The notes beneath the pieces are model-generated. The model was not told where the DNA came from and did not search any database. It saw only the letters and a list, made by a program, of their open reading frames with translations. From Acanthornis magna (Eukaryota; Chordata; Aves; Passeriformes; Acanthizidae): a stretch of 64,000 bases of DNA. A program made the position numbers and the translations under genes. The DNA lies in contig JAWUZG010000001.1 in NCBI GenBank assembly GCA_036785705.1, positions 9,548,001 through 9,612,000 of the forward strand, read 5' to 3'. Of the stretch, positions 1-35,611 are shown one piece after another; positions within the stretch are counted from its first letter, which is position 1; every line of letters starts with the position of its first letter.

Positions 1-437
1 TGTTATTTTGATAAAAACCACGTGCCATGGACAGAAACCTTTCAGTTTGGGCCCAAATAGTCCCAGCTTTCAGAGAGCCTGTGTAGGCTCTGCCCTGTGT
101 GTCACTCTGTGGTTACACACAGGGCATCCAGGAAATGTTCACTGAGGAGGTAAAACCTGTTACTTTTAGAATCAGTATTTTGCCGGTTTGCTCTGTGGGA
201 TATTTTGAAATGTAGTTTTCAAAATACTTTGGAATTAATAGTTTTGGAAACCTTAACATTCTCTGCAGAAAGAATTCCAGTATCTAGTCTACCTGACTAT
301 TAGCTTTCAGGGCTGGGCTCTCTTGATGCCAGAGAAAAGAACAGTTCAAGAATTCAGCTTCCCATTTACAGAGTTGTTTCTCCATAACACTTTACTTAAC
401 CAGTGTTAAAATAATAGTCTTTATGCTTTCTCACCAG

Positions 438-3560
<3,123 letters not shown>

Positions 3561-3644
3561 TACCTGGGAATGTTCTTCCTCTTAAACTTTCTGTGGAACA
3601 AAAATCCAAGTGTAGTGATTTATGTTTTGTTCTTGGAAGCTAGA

Positions 3645-3650
3645 AATAAA
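3645..3650 (+). promoter_or_regulatory. PSMC2: PSMC2 polyadenylation signal AATAAA
   Basis: Canonical hexamer 85 bases after the stop, followed by a GT-rich stretch at about 3667-3690. The 3' UTR would be only about 100 bases, in line with the short PSMC2 3' UTR I know from other vertebrates. The cleavage point, about 3665-3675, is inferred. Confidence 0.85.
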
Positions 3651-3675
3651 GAGTGTCCCAAAGAGTAGGTATGTG

Positions 3676-5630
3676 TTCATTGTGAGTGTTCTACATCAGT
3701 GAAGTGTTGCTGCTGTAGGGAAAAGCTCTCAGTGAGGTTATAGTAGCACAGCCTAGACCACAGATAATTTTAAATCAGATACCTGGGCAATGTTAGACAT
3801 CCCAAGTTTAGATCTCTGGTCACCATCTGCACCCCAAAGCTTGAAATCTGAGCCACAGAGGTGCTGGAAGTGACTCCACTGTTTCTGGATGTACTGGGAA
3901 ATGCTTGTGTGATGCTCAGCACCGAGGTGTAGGTGTGTCCCAAGAAAATGGGAGCCACCAGGGGAAGGTATGGATGGTGGTGTGAGTCATTGCCCAGCTT
4001 AGGGAAAATGAAGAGATGGTGTTTTCCTCCCTTGGTGTGCACTCTGGTACCATCACAACTTGTTTTTTTATCTTCAGTAGTTTTTTAATCCCTTTTGCTG
4101 AGATTCATTGTTGTTTTACAAAACAGTAAATGGGCCAAGGAAGAAGGTAATTTCCTAGTGCTAAAGGAAGATTCCCTGATCTTGCTCTAAAGAGTTTGAC
4201 AACAGTCTAGTAGTGAGCACTTTGTTACAGTGTATGACTTGTCTAAGATGCTGATACACAGAGAGGATGACCCTGACAGGGTCCTGATGCTCCATAGCTG
4301 GGAGGGGCTGGGAGTTGTTGGCCGCAGGCAGCATTGAAAGGCTAATCCTCGTTCATCTGATGTGTTCCTGTAGAGCTGAGTGTGGTGAATGAAAAGCAAT
4401 AGTCTTTCATTTCACCTTTTTTTCCCAAGTGTGGCGTTAAAGTGCTTAGAGTGGAAGAGGTGGAAGAGGTTGAAGAAAAACCTGAGGGGAAAAATTGCTT
4501 TTGGAAACTGCTTTGGCTTAGAAGTGAGAGTTTTATTGTCAGTTGTATCAAAATCAGACCCATCAATTTATCAAGCTTAAAGTAGAAGCTACTTCTGCTT
4601 TTTTTGAAAGAGAAGATGTGTGCAATAGGGAGAGGATATGCAGCACATGGACTGGATTAGGATTTTGGTTACTGTCAGTATCTTGGTATGGAAACTTGGG
4701 CAATCTCAGTACTTAAATGTGTCATTTCAGGAAGAACATTTTAGGGAGGGATGCCACTTTATTGGTGGGACAGAATGTTTCTCATTTTCAGAAAGCAGCA
4801 CTGACAGCATCTCTATTTATCAGGAGCAGCACTTGAAGTCAAATGTAGTTTCTACTTGAGAAGGATAAGCGAAGTATATAGAAAGAGTTTGGATCTTACC
4901 AGCTATCCTGAATTATCATCAGTACTTTTGCAAAAAAAGGAGGGGAGCAGAACATGACCCTGATTATTAAGAGGTACCAACACAGACTTAGGCCATCCAG
5001 TGCCATTTGCTGTGGTGGGGCTTCATCAGCGAGGGGAGAGGCACTGCCCTGTCCCTGTCGACAAACTGGAGCCCTGTTACAAGGTTAAAGGACCTGGGGT
5101 TGTTTGATCTCACACTGACAAGCCTGAGGTAGTATTTAATTTTTAGACAGAGGTCTGCTAATCAGTGCAGGGAAGAGGAAGGGGTGCCCTTTTCAGGGGC
5201 TGGCTCAGGCTGCCAGGCAGAAGCAGTGCTTCAGCTGGTGGCAGCAAAGCACAGGAAGAGATGAGCGAAAGCTGCCAGATTTGTTCTGTGGGATGTTACC
5301 AGCACTGCTGGGGGTTTGTGGGAGCACTTGTTCTGCATGGTCTGGGATGTGGGACTTTCTTGGGCAAAGGCTCTCAGTCCAGCATTTCAGCAGCTCCCTG
5401 GGAAGTGCTGTTACTGCCAGGATGGGAGTTGCAGCTGGAGTTGTATCCCTGTGGGGCCTGGCGCTGAGAAGGCATCATGGGGGTGCCAGGAGTGAGGAGC
5501 AGGAACCAGCACAGCAGGGAAGACCTGCCTGGAGGTCTTCTGCCCTATCCCTTGGCATCAGTCACTTGTATCTGGGGTCCTCAGCTTGTTCCTCATACAG
5601 AGTCTCACCAAGACAAACTGGAAAATTTTG
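3676..5630. other. Gap between the converging 3' ends of PSMC2 and SLC26A5
   Basis: About 2 kb with no exon-like reading frame on either strand and no recognised repeat. A GGAAGAGGTGGAAGAGG-type purine run lies near 4450-4475, and the part from 5160 to 5530 is G-rich. Short open frames here match nothing I know and I do not call them genes. Confidence 0.6.
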
Positions 5631-7286
5631 ACAAGTGACATCACTTTATTTTGGAAGTGGACAGGGTTTCGATGTGAACTGAAAAGACTACAGAGTTAGA
5701 AACTGAAGCTGCGACAAGCTGAAAGTAGAAAAATATACTGTATGTAGATAAAAAGGCTTGTTGAACTAGTTAACATTATAAAATGTACCAAAAGTTGTTT
5801 AAATAAGCACACACAATGTCTTGACATGCATGCACTTCATTCTTTGAACTCCAGCTAAGCAGCAATTTCTGATGCAGAAAGCTTCCCATCCCTACTGGCA
5901 GGGGAGTCTGAGGAAATGAAGCATCTTCCCTGACTTCCCCCCTTCTTGGGAAACAGTTTACCTGAAGCAAGCCCTAACTGCAACAGAGCCTGAAGTAAAA
6001 TAAGAATATTACATTCTGTGATCAGAGGTGAGGAAGGTGTCTGAATTCCTTATGCACAGGACCTGTGATTTGATGGTGCTGAATGAATTGTCCCTGCTGC
6101 CCCACTCGCCCTGTGCTGTCAAAATAACCTACAGAGAAACACTTTCAGGTTCCTGCCTCTGCTGAGCTTCACAGTGACTGTTCTGAGGGAAACAGGGGCA
6201 TTGAAGATTTCTTTTGCATGATATCCATTTCCATGGTTTTCATCTCACACCTGACGTGAGGCAGTACCACAGGGGCCAGGCTGACAATTGAAAAAGAAAC
6301 CCCACACTACTGTTTCTTTTAAAAAACCCAAACATGTACCATTTTTGAGTTCTATTGAACTGTGTTTCTCAAAGCACTTAAAAGCTGAGGCAGAAGCAGC
6401 ATTACAAGGAGGAAGATGGGCAACAGAAAAATACTTTTTTTTCAGACCACTGAGATTTTAGACCTTGTTTAAATTTTCATTCCAGCTTAAGAAACTGCAT
6501 ATAGGGCATCAGTTCTTAATTTAAACAGGCTTCACTCCTGCCCTAAACCAGTTTTGTCTTCAAACTTTGAAGCTAAATTAAGTTTAGCTTAAAATTCACT
6601 GCATTCTTCTCTAAAAAGCCTAACCAGATTTTGGCAGTGCAAGTACCATACTGATAATGTAATAATTAAACAATGAGTTTCTGACTTGAAGTTCACTTAG
6701 AGCAAAAATGAAGAATTGAGTGTAGCTGAGATAGGTTAGGTTTTTTTTTTTTTTAAATGGTACCATCCAGGTTTAAAAACAGCAGCAGCTAAATGCCACC
6801 AGTGGGAATTCATTAATCCAGCTGGCAGATTATTATAAATTGTATGAATCTGTTGTATGCAGATGTTGACATCAGGCTTTAAAAGTCGTCTAATAAAGTT
6901 CTTTAAAGACACTGGTACAGTGTATTGCACTTGCAGAACAGTTATCTCCTGCAAGATCCCACTCATAGTGAGTTAAAGTGCCCATTTTCTCAACAGGAAT
7001 AGGAATGTCACCTTGTCCACTAGATTCTGATTGCAGCAGAATACACTGAATTTTCTTTTTTTGCATAATTTTGTGCTTGTGTATTATTGGAAGGCTATAC
7101 CCTGATCGAAGGAAAAAATCCAAGAGCATGAAGGCGTCCATCTCCTTATACTCTTCCTACAAAAAATAAGCACCACCCTATACCCGTAGATACAAACAGC
7201 CTCAGGCTCTCTTCAAACTGTGCAAATTAAATATTCAGAGTCTCCATCAGCAGAAATCTGGCTTCCATTCTGCTCGATGCCACTCC
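5631..7286 (-). other. SLC26A5: Probable SLC26A5 3' UTR
   Basis: Minus-strand sequence after the stop codon at 7287-7289, running to the AATAAA at 5645-5650, the first canonical signal I see downstream. It would be about 1.65 kb long, AT-rich in its middle, with a T12 run on the plus strand near 6741. The extent is inferred from the signal only, and an extra intron or earlier cleavage is possible. Confidence 0.5.
5645..5650 (-). promoter_or_regulatory. SLC26A5: Candidate SLC26A5 polyadenylation signal
   Basis: The plus strand reads TTTATT, which is AATAAA on the minus strand. It is followed on the minus strand by TGATGTCACTTGTC, a GT-bearing downstream element. It lies about 1.64 kb past the stop codon. 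Confidence 0.55.
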
Positions 7287-27542
<20,256 letters not shown>

Positions 27543-27591
27543 AGTTGATCTCACGAGCAGCAGTGAAGGAGGAACAGTTCCACAGTCTCCA
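27543..27591 (-). other. SLC26A5: SLC26A5 5' UTR part of first coding exon
   Basis: Forty-nine bases before the ATG, starting after a good acceptor (GCTTTTTCAG, AG at 27593-27592). This implies at least one upstream non-coding exon, as in human SLC26A5. Further upstream exons were not identified with certainty. Confidence 0.6.
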
Positions 27592-28922
27592 CTGAAAAAG
27601 CTGCTTGCAGACAAAATAAGAATGGCATTTGTCCTCAGATTTGGCATTTCCTTTCAAATAATGCATCTTGACAAGCTAGAAACAAGAATTGTGATTGCAG
27701 TCTAATAAAATAGTCTGTAAGGGCAGTAAGAAAATAAATAATGCTCAGTCTTTAGTATATACAAGCTATTAATTTACGCTTCTCTTGCACAAAGAAAGCT
27801 TTTGCATTAATTACTCTGTAAATAATAGCTGAAACAAACTTGGAAGGTTGTATTCATGCTTATCTGGATTTTCCCTCAGTTTTTAAAGAATATGTCACTG
27901 TAGGAGGGAGATTCCTTTACTGCTGAGTTACTTCCTGCCTACTCACAAACTGGCACATCCATTTTCAAGACAGAACTCTGATTTTAACACTGAGAAACCC
28001 AATTCTTTCTTCAGGATCGCCAGTTGCTTCCTGCATCCATCCACCTGCTCTCCCCTCTATTTCAGAGGCATCTTTTTCCAAACAGCATCTCAAGGATGCA
28101 CAATTCACTACTTTCAAAGTTATTGTTTCAATGGATGTGCCACTTACTGCTATTCTCAGTCTGCACCCACTAAAACAGGAATCAGGAGATGTGCCCAGTT
28201 TTAAAACTAACCAGAAGGTTTGTAAAGATCTACATGTCTGTCTGATTCAGTGCCGCAAACATCTTAACGTGTTTAAAAGACACTCTGCTAATGCCTTTGC
28301 CCCATGGTTGCTGCTTTTAGAAATACTGGGCAGGAAACACAGCTCCCAGTTCTGAGCAAAGTGACAGGACTGCTATGTCGTTAGGCAGAGATGCTGGCTA
28401 GTGCCACACTCGATGACAGAACGTGAGTGCAATGGGAAACAGAGCCATCATTGTGAGCAAGGCCCTTGGGCTCAAGTCCAGCAAGTCACTTAAGCATGTG
28501 TTTGCCTTCAACCAAGGGAGCTAGCCCAGGGGTGTTCAGTTTTTAGCTGTACATCAATACTTTTCTGGGAAAGGGTTACAATGCAGAAATTAAACAAATT
28601 GCTACCTAAACACTCAAAGCTAACTGGCATTGGTCCAACATTCTGATTCAGCAAATACAGTCAGACCAGCAGCAAAATACCAATATTGCTATCTGTGCCT
28701 TCAGTCTGATGAAAGTGCTGGAATTTTCCACTCAGGTCTTGGTAGCCTCTATCTCCTAGGAGTGACACAGCCTAGCATCTCTTCAGTTCTCATATTTCAT
28801 AAGCAATGCTTTCCCTACATTGTCAGTCACAAAAAGGATATTTTTGCTAAAACTGTAATTTTTTATTTACCCCATACTCTAGATTGACTTCAGCTTTACT
28901 GTGTGAAATAAAAGTGATCCTA

Positions 28923-28990
28923 CTTGAGCAAGGAGGTTGTAATCTGTTATCTCCAGAAGTCCCTTCAAACCTCAACCATTCTGGGATTCC
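28923..28990 (+). repeat. CR1 LINE 3' terminal fragment
   Basis: About 70 bases: 'gagcaaggaggttgtaatct' and 'ctcaaccattctgggattcc' match the last part of a CR1 3' UTR with few changes. The rest of the element is absent. Confidence 0.8.
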
Positions 28991-30390
28991 ATAATGGCCC
29001 CTTACATCATTTGTCACATAGAATCTATCTTTTCCAGTAATTAATTGATGTGTTCTGGTAACATTGGCCTCATCGACAAATTAAGGTGCAATTTTAATCA
29101 GTCCTAAACAGAAAAACCACTCAAATCAGAACAAAAACTGCAGCTGCACGCAAAAGACACAAACCAAATTAGTTCAAAGGCTTGATTTTGGCCAAACTTC
29201 CCCAATAAAATGAGAATGTAATAGAAAAACACTTTTAGCCAAGGTTTTAAAGAAATGCACTTTCTGCTACAAAGGACAGCAACACAAGACAGTGCCCTGC
29301 TAACCCCAAACAACGCAGGTCCTGAATTTCCACATTTGAGTTTGTTCAGCTTCAAATAGACTGGTTAATATCTGGAAGAGCCACACGAGTTTGTAATGTA
29401 AATCTAGACCTGTATAGGTCTTGAGACCTCCAGTTCTGTACACATGCTCCAGCTCTTCCAAGTACTATGGGCGCATACAGAACAACAGAAGTTCTGTCCT
29501 GCCCCTGTTTTTCATGGTAAAATAAATGATGCAGTTGTATTGGACTAACTGAACCAGACTCAACTCTAAATCAGTTATGCAGATTGTGGCAAGTGTTAGT
29601 TTGGAATACTACCAGAGGTCACAACCCAAGTTTCACCATCACTCAGTCTGAAGGTTTTTAAATTGCAGATTGAACGTTTTGATTCTGTTAGAATACAGAA
29701 GTCACACTGCACTGAATCATGAGAACCAGCTAACACAAAAGTAAACTTGAAGGAGGACATGACAGAATCTTGCCTTTACCTTCACACTGGATACAAGAAC
29801 ATGGAAAACAAATCACGTGTCATTAAAAGAGGTCCTAAATCTACCCTAAAACTACTGCTGGATACATCACGTTCTATTTTTCCATGTCATGTCACCAACT
29901 TCATCTTAACAGCCCTGCATAAAAATGTTCTCTGCTGGCAACATAAAACGCTAAGATGTAGATAATAAAATAACAACTAAAGTCTTTAATATCATCCCTC
30001 TCTTTTGCAAAAGTACACAGAGAGCAAGACTGAGAGGCTTGTCTTTACAAGAGATGATACACATTGTCCACAGAGTAGCAAAACAATAGCATTTCATGAG
30101 TGGTATGAGTGTCTCTCCAAGTGTTTGCTATGTCATAAACTGCCAACACAGTTATCCAAGGCACAGAAATTGAGTCTTGCCCTTCACTCCCAGAATACTT
30201 GAAGAAGAGCAAAAGCAGATACTGCCATTTTCATGAAAACAAAAGTTACTGCCATGATTTCTAAAAACTCAAAGACCTTTATCCAGAGGAAGTGAAAGGC
30301 CGTGGTGGATAGTGGAATACTGCTCTCGGACAACCTTTGAACTTCATGGCAAGAAAGAAGTTAAAAAGCTGTAAGAAACACTGCCTTTAA

Positions 30391-30481
30391 TCTTATCAGC
30401 CAGATAAGAGTTGAGCTGAACTAGTTAAAACCTGTATGTAAAAGACTTAAGAGCTGGCAATTCTTTATCTGACTGATAAAG
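30391..30481. promoter_or_regulatory. Two palindromic GATA-site pairs
   Basis: TCTTATC-AGCCA-GATAAGA at 30391-30409 and CTTTATC-TGACT-GATAAAG at 30463-30481. Both have 7-base perfect arms, a 5-base spacer and WGATAR cores, and they lie 72 bases apart. They resemble a GATA-factor-bound element in the presumed SLC26A5 5' intron. Activity is inference. Confidence 0.35.
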
Positions 30482-31756
30482 GCCTGTCTTATGTCTTTAC
30501 TGTTATTATCAAATTGAAGGTGTTAAAGAAAAAACAAGTGAAGCAAACAGGAATTTATAACACCACCACAAATAAATTAGCACTTTCTCTTCCCAGTCTT
30601 AGCAGATAAAGGAGGTCTGTCAAGCCATCTGCACTGATTCTTGTAGAGGACAGCAATTTTTGATCCAATCTGCACGAATCAGAGTGCAACCACAAAATTT
30701 ATAGGGACAAAGATTTGGCTGCTGTTCCTTAGATTCAAAATACAACTATGGGGAGAAAAAAGCAAGAAGCTGGAGACATTAAGAATGGTGTACTGTGTGA
30801 CTATTGAAGCTTTAATAGGCACTTTTGCTCCTAATGTGTATATAACCTGAATGTATTCGAACTACCTAATGAGGGTAATGGGGGAGTCAGCAGCAAATCG
30901 ATTGTCTTGCCTGTTTTAAAAGAGCAAAAACCCTTTCCTTTGGTAGCTAAGCACAGAATTGCTTTAAAGCAATTATATATATTTACAGCAGAAAAGCACA
31001 GGTGGACAGTACTAACACTGTGTTACAGTGTGTCCTGTGATAGGGAATTCCAAGTTTGATCATGAACTAAAAAGTCCATGAAATATTTTGTGTCTTCAAG
31101 CTTACAAATACAGGCAACTGTCATCAGCCAAAGGGTTGGTGGAAATACTGCCAGTCTATGTAAAGTACGTTCTCCCAAATGTACACTGCTACTGTAAGGT
31201 CTGTTCCTACTGTCTGAAGAGGTGAGACACAAAACCAGGTGTTTTTAGGAACAACATAATGGCTCCCTCCTTCCTTCCTTTCTTTCCTCTCTGGCCTCAT
31301 TCCCCAGTGCCCTCTGCCCTTCCACTTTTCACCTTGAGTGATATGTACAAAGCTGTTTTTTAAAATAAGCACGAAGGTGTAAAATTATTGGGTGGGGTCA
31401 TAAGGAATGTGTTCTCCTAGTTTTATTGGACTGTGCTCCTCCACTACTCCCATTAAATCCACAAACAACTACATTTTTTAAACCTGAAGCCTGTACGTAA
31501 AAGTTCATAAATTTAGAAATAACTTGTGAAAAGAAATTTTTCTTGTGTAGGTCCTAATCAAAGAAATGCGTTCCAGGAGCGAACCTTTGGCAAAAAAAAA
31601 GTCAAGACCTTAAATTTCTATGCAGCTTTTAGACACGCAGAATTTCCACTTTACTCTTTAGAAAAGTGAGATGATTAAATAAACTGTGTTTGGTTGTGTA
31701 ATAAAAGCTCTTCTACACACCCATGGTGTAACTCAGAAGAACAACAGCAGGATGGA

Positions 31757-31804
31757 GAACCTGGCAGTTCCAGGTTCCTCCAGTAACCCTCTGGAGGGTT
31801 ACTG
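31757..31804. repeat. Two adjacent inverted repeats
   Basis: The first has arms GAACCTGG/CCAGGTTC (31757-31764 and 31770-31777) with a 5-base loop. The second has arms CAGTAACCCTC/GAGGGTTACTG (31781-31791 and 31794-31804) with a 2-base loop. Both are perfect and three bases apart. Confidence 0.85.
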
Positions 31805-34800
31805 CCAGAGCCACCACATGAGCCATCAGCCAGTCAAAAACTCATCTCCACCAGCCCAGAGCAGCATGCAAGGGTCACCTATGGGACCCTGGATGTCCCT
31901 GCCAGCTCTGGGTGTGAAAGCATCTGCCCATCTCTAAGAGCAAGAGCACACAGAGGCAGGAAAAGAGGACCTGGGAAGTCCTGGCCAGTCACACCTGTGA
32001 GCATGTGGTGGTCTGTACCAACAACTGGAGTGGGGTTACAGCCTTGAGGGCTCATGTGTCCAGCTCAGCTGGGGAGACTGGGATGGAGGAGCTACTGGGC
32101 AGACTGAGTGTGTGAGCTCAGGTGCTGGAGGGACCTTGTACTTGGGTGATGCATCTCTACATTTGTACATAGTCTCACTATTGGACCTCTATACTGCTCA
32201 GCCAGAGAGCAGAGAGGACGAAGCTCTTGGTGTTCCCTCTGATATGCATGACATGCCACGTATAGATGTAAATAAGTTGTGCACATGTGTTCTCTGTGTG
32301 TGTGTACTTATGGGAAACACTTCTTCAGCCTTGGTACTGGTTGGACCTGGGGATATGGAGCAGCAGCCTCACTTTCCTCAGGCTGTTGAATTCAGTATAT
32401 TTTCCTCTAATGAACCTATCCTAGCCACTGAAAAGAGCATAATAATAACATGTGAGGCATAAAGATTCTTCTCTCAAAGTGGTAACAAATTAGACATATA
32501 TATATTAAAAAATAATAAGATTATGTAACTGATAAGAGGTAATTTATATTTCACGTTCCTTGCCAAAAATACTTTCGTCTCCGAAGGTTTACTCCATGGA
32601 CTAATGAATTCATTAGTGTCCTAACAGTATCTCTTATCAACCAGCAATCTTATGTTTGTTTTCATCAGCAGAATGTTTTAGGAAACTGTTATGATGATTG
32701 AGCTGTTTAATCAATTCCACATAAGACAAACACCTGGAGCACTTTGAGCAGCAGAAAACATAGCTCTCCTTCCCTCTGAGATAAGAGATGGCTTCTGTTT
32801 CCAGTGTAAACACATCAATGACCATGAGAACCCATGGCAATATGATCATTCTTATTCCTGCTTTCTGTGACTTCAGTGACCTTGGATCCTAGTCTGCCAT
32901 CCTCATTCCCTTTGCCAAAAGCAGGCGCTAGCGATTGTGGAATCAGATAAGTTAATCAGAATGGTACCATGGCTGATGACCCCTTTGTTGTGCCTAAACC
33001 AACTGATATGGACATACACCACCTCAGAGACAGGTAATCATTAGCCAGCTTCATTTTTCAGAGAAAATCCACTGCCAAAAACTTTGTTGGAGCAGTTTCA
33101 ATCATAAAGCTCCAGTTGACCAGAGGAGATAACATAAATCAAGATTATGCACACACACCAAGCTAAGCAAGAATAATTTCTATACTTCATGTGATCTCAG
33201 CGCACCAATGGCCTCCAGCAGCTGATTCATTTTTTCAGGCAAAGTGGAACAAGTGGAGAGCAAACAAGTGTCTGTACAAAAAGAACAAGTTACTTGGTTC
33301 TGTGATACACTTCCTTCTGCAGAGAAGCCACCAGAAGAATTCACCCCTCTCTATCTGCTTCATCAACTCTGTTTACACACATCACTAGCCTCTCAAGTGC
33401 TGCATCAAGCTAAAAATAAACAAAAAAATAGAAGGTTGTTATTTATAACTAAAATAATTTCAGTCATCATGTTTACAGTGCAAACCACTCAAGCAGCAGA
33501 GGAAACCGAAGGATAGTAAAAGTGTGGTCAGGGGAAGAAATGACTGGGGTGGGAAGAGGGAAGAAGAGAGGGTTTAGAATGGGATTATAAATTAATATTC
33601 CAGTTTCACTGCTGAAAACATGGCATGAAATAACTACCTTACCTAAGTAACATAAGGTTTTGAAAAGTCTCCAAGGATCCTCTACAAGGCTCTCTTTCTA
33701 ACACTTTCTGAAAGGTTCTGTTCCTCTACAAAACAGGCTACAGCCACTGTCCTGTCTGAAGAAATTCCTGAAGAACTGATGCTTCTGAAAGACAACAAAG
33801 AACCTTAGCATAAGGCAGCCACTCCTTGGGAAAGTAGTGGTGCTAATTTATCAAAGCTGCAACTCTCTTCCTGATAGTTCTGAGAGAGAAGTTCAACTTC
33901 CCTATCCATCTTAGGATACGCAAACTTTTTATTCTTGGAAGCTACTTTATAACACACATTTTCTGTGTACATCTTTTTTCTGCACTAGGTATCAAACCAA
34001 ATCCTATACGAGCAGTGAGTAGAAGTGAGTAGCTCCAACAACTTATGACAGGTGCTGTCCCCATCATATGCAACTGTTGCTTGGTTAAGATGTTATCCAA
34101 GCAATAGCATTCTGCTGTCTCCTATGTACTTGAGTGTTGCTTCATGCTCTGAAGGTGAGTGCCAGTGGGAATAACCTTCCTCAACATTTTGATGCCAAGG
34201 TTACACCTAAAGGCCACGAGTGCACAGCAAACGCAGGCCAACACTGCTTTTTCCTTGAAATATTTTAAAATACACTGAGAGCAAAAAATGTGTAGAGAAG
34301 TTTCTCAAATAAGTATTTCACAGCAAACTCCTGCTTTATTTGCAGCTCACCTTATGGCTTCGTATTTCTTCTGAGGCTGATGACAGAACTCACATTTTAA
34401 TGTGAGACAGCCCCATGTCTGCTCTTAACTGCAAAAGCAAAAATACCAACCCTCATACAGCTGAAGAGTTCTCCAACTGACCCTTCAAGTGTGTTTGGCA
34501 GAATAATCCTACGTGAATGGATTCCTGCAACAGCTACACTAAAACAGGATGTCATGATGAGGGAACTGGAAGAACAACAAGAGTATCTGGGCTGAGGATC
34601 ATCAAATGAAATGAAGAAAGGTTCATTGAGTAATTTTCTGATGACTTCTGCCTGCAAGAACCTTTCTTTCTTTCCTAGGAACACATATGTAAAAGAAACA
34701 AATGCCACCAGAAAGCAGGGAAAAAGAAAAATCAGACTGACTACATCTGTAGTCTGTCTGATTAAGGACTCAGGTCACATGTTCAGCCATATGGAAATAA

Positions 34801-35514
34801 CTGAAGCACCAAGAAAAGGTCATATATATTGATTTTAAACATGAAACTAGCAAAGAAATAAAACTAGAATCATACAATACAGAACTGAAAACAAGAAAAG
34901 AAGTACAGCGCAAAACTCCAAAATGAAAAATGCAATGAACCAGAGACAGTAGATAAAGTAAACTTGAAAGAAATAGGGAGGGCTTAGAAAACAATGTTAT
35001 GTCAAAGCTGTGAAGCTGTGGCAGGATCCCAATAAAGCAGGAAATGCAGGGCTGGATGCTGACCATGCTCAAGCGGTAAATGAAAGGAGGAACAGCTTTC
35101 TCTGGGAAAGGACTCAAACCATGTTACACTATAAAGTTATGGTAGCAGCAGCAAAACTTCTGTATTCAGAGAAGACATTACATTTGCCTGTATCTACGAA
35201 AGATCTGTAGTTTTGCCCCTGATGTGACTCTTCAGATTTGCCTGAGCTTAGCAGAGCTCTGTGAGAACAGGAACAGGCAACTCCCTGTGGGCACCTCTGA
35301 GTGGCAATCCAAGTTTTCTCCTGCATGGTATATGGATTTTTAAATTCTGCTCCATGAAAACCAGGCGTCTCAAATAGAAATTTTGTAATAACTAATCAGT
35401 TCAATCCTTAATTGAGCTTATTTGATCTTTCCCTACTAGACTGAACTCCAACAAGGATGTTTCAAACAACAGACACTGCAATCTTTGATTTGGATTGAAA
35501 ATTCTGTCCATGCC

Positions 35515-35611
35515 TTAGAATCATAGCATGGTGGAAGGCACCTTCAAGACGACCTTGTTCTAACCCATGTGCCATGGGTAGGGACACCTTGCTCAAAGCC
35601 CCACCCAACAT
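35515..35611 (-). repeat. CR1 LINE 3' fragment (reverse)
   Basis: Plus strand reads 'tagaatcatagcatggtgga', 'gccatgggtagggacacctt' and 'gctcaaagccccacccaaca', the reverse complement of the terminal CR1 region. About 97 bases, degraded. Confidence 0.88.

Noticed and set aside
4455..4490. Text encoding VEEKPE-like residues resembling PSMC2 VEEKPD, suggesting an exon duplicate
   Set aside because: Only about 20 bases agree. Flanking sequence does not continue the PSMC2 match, and no acceptor with the right phase is present.
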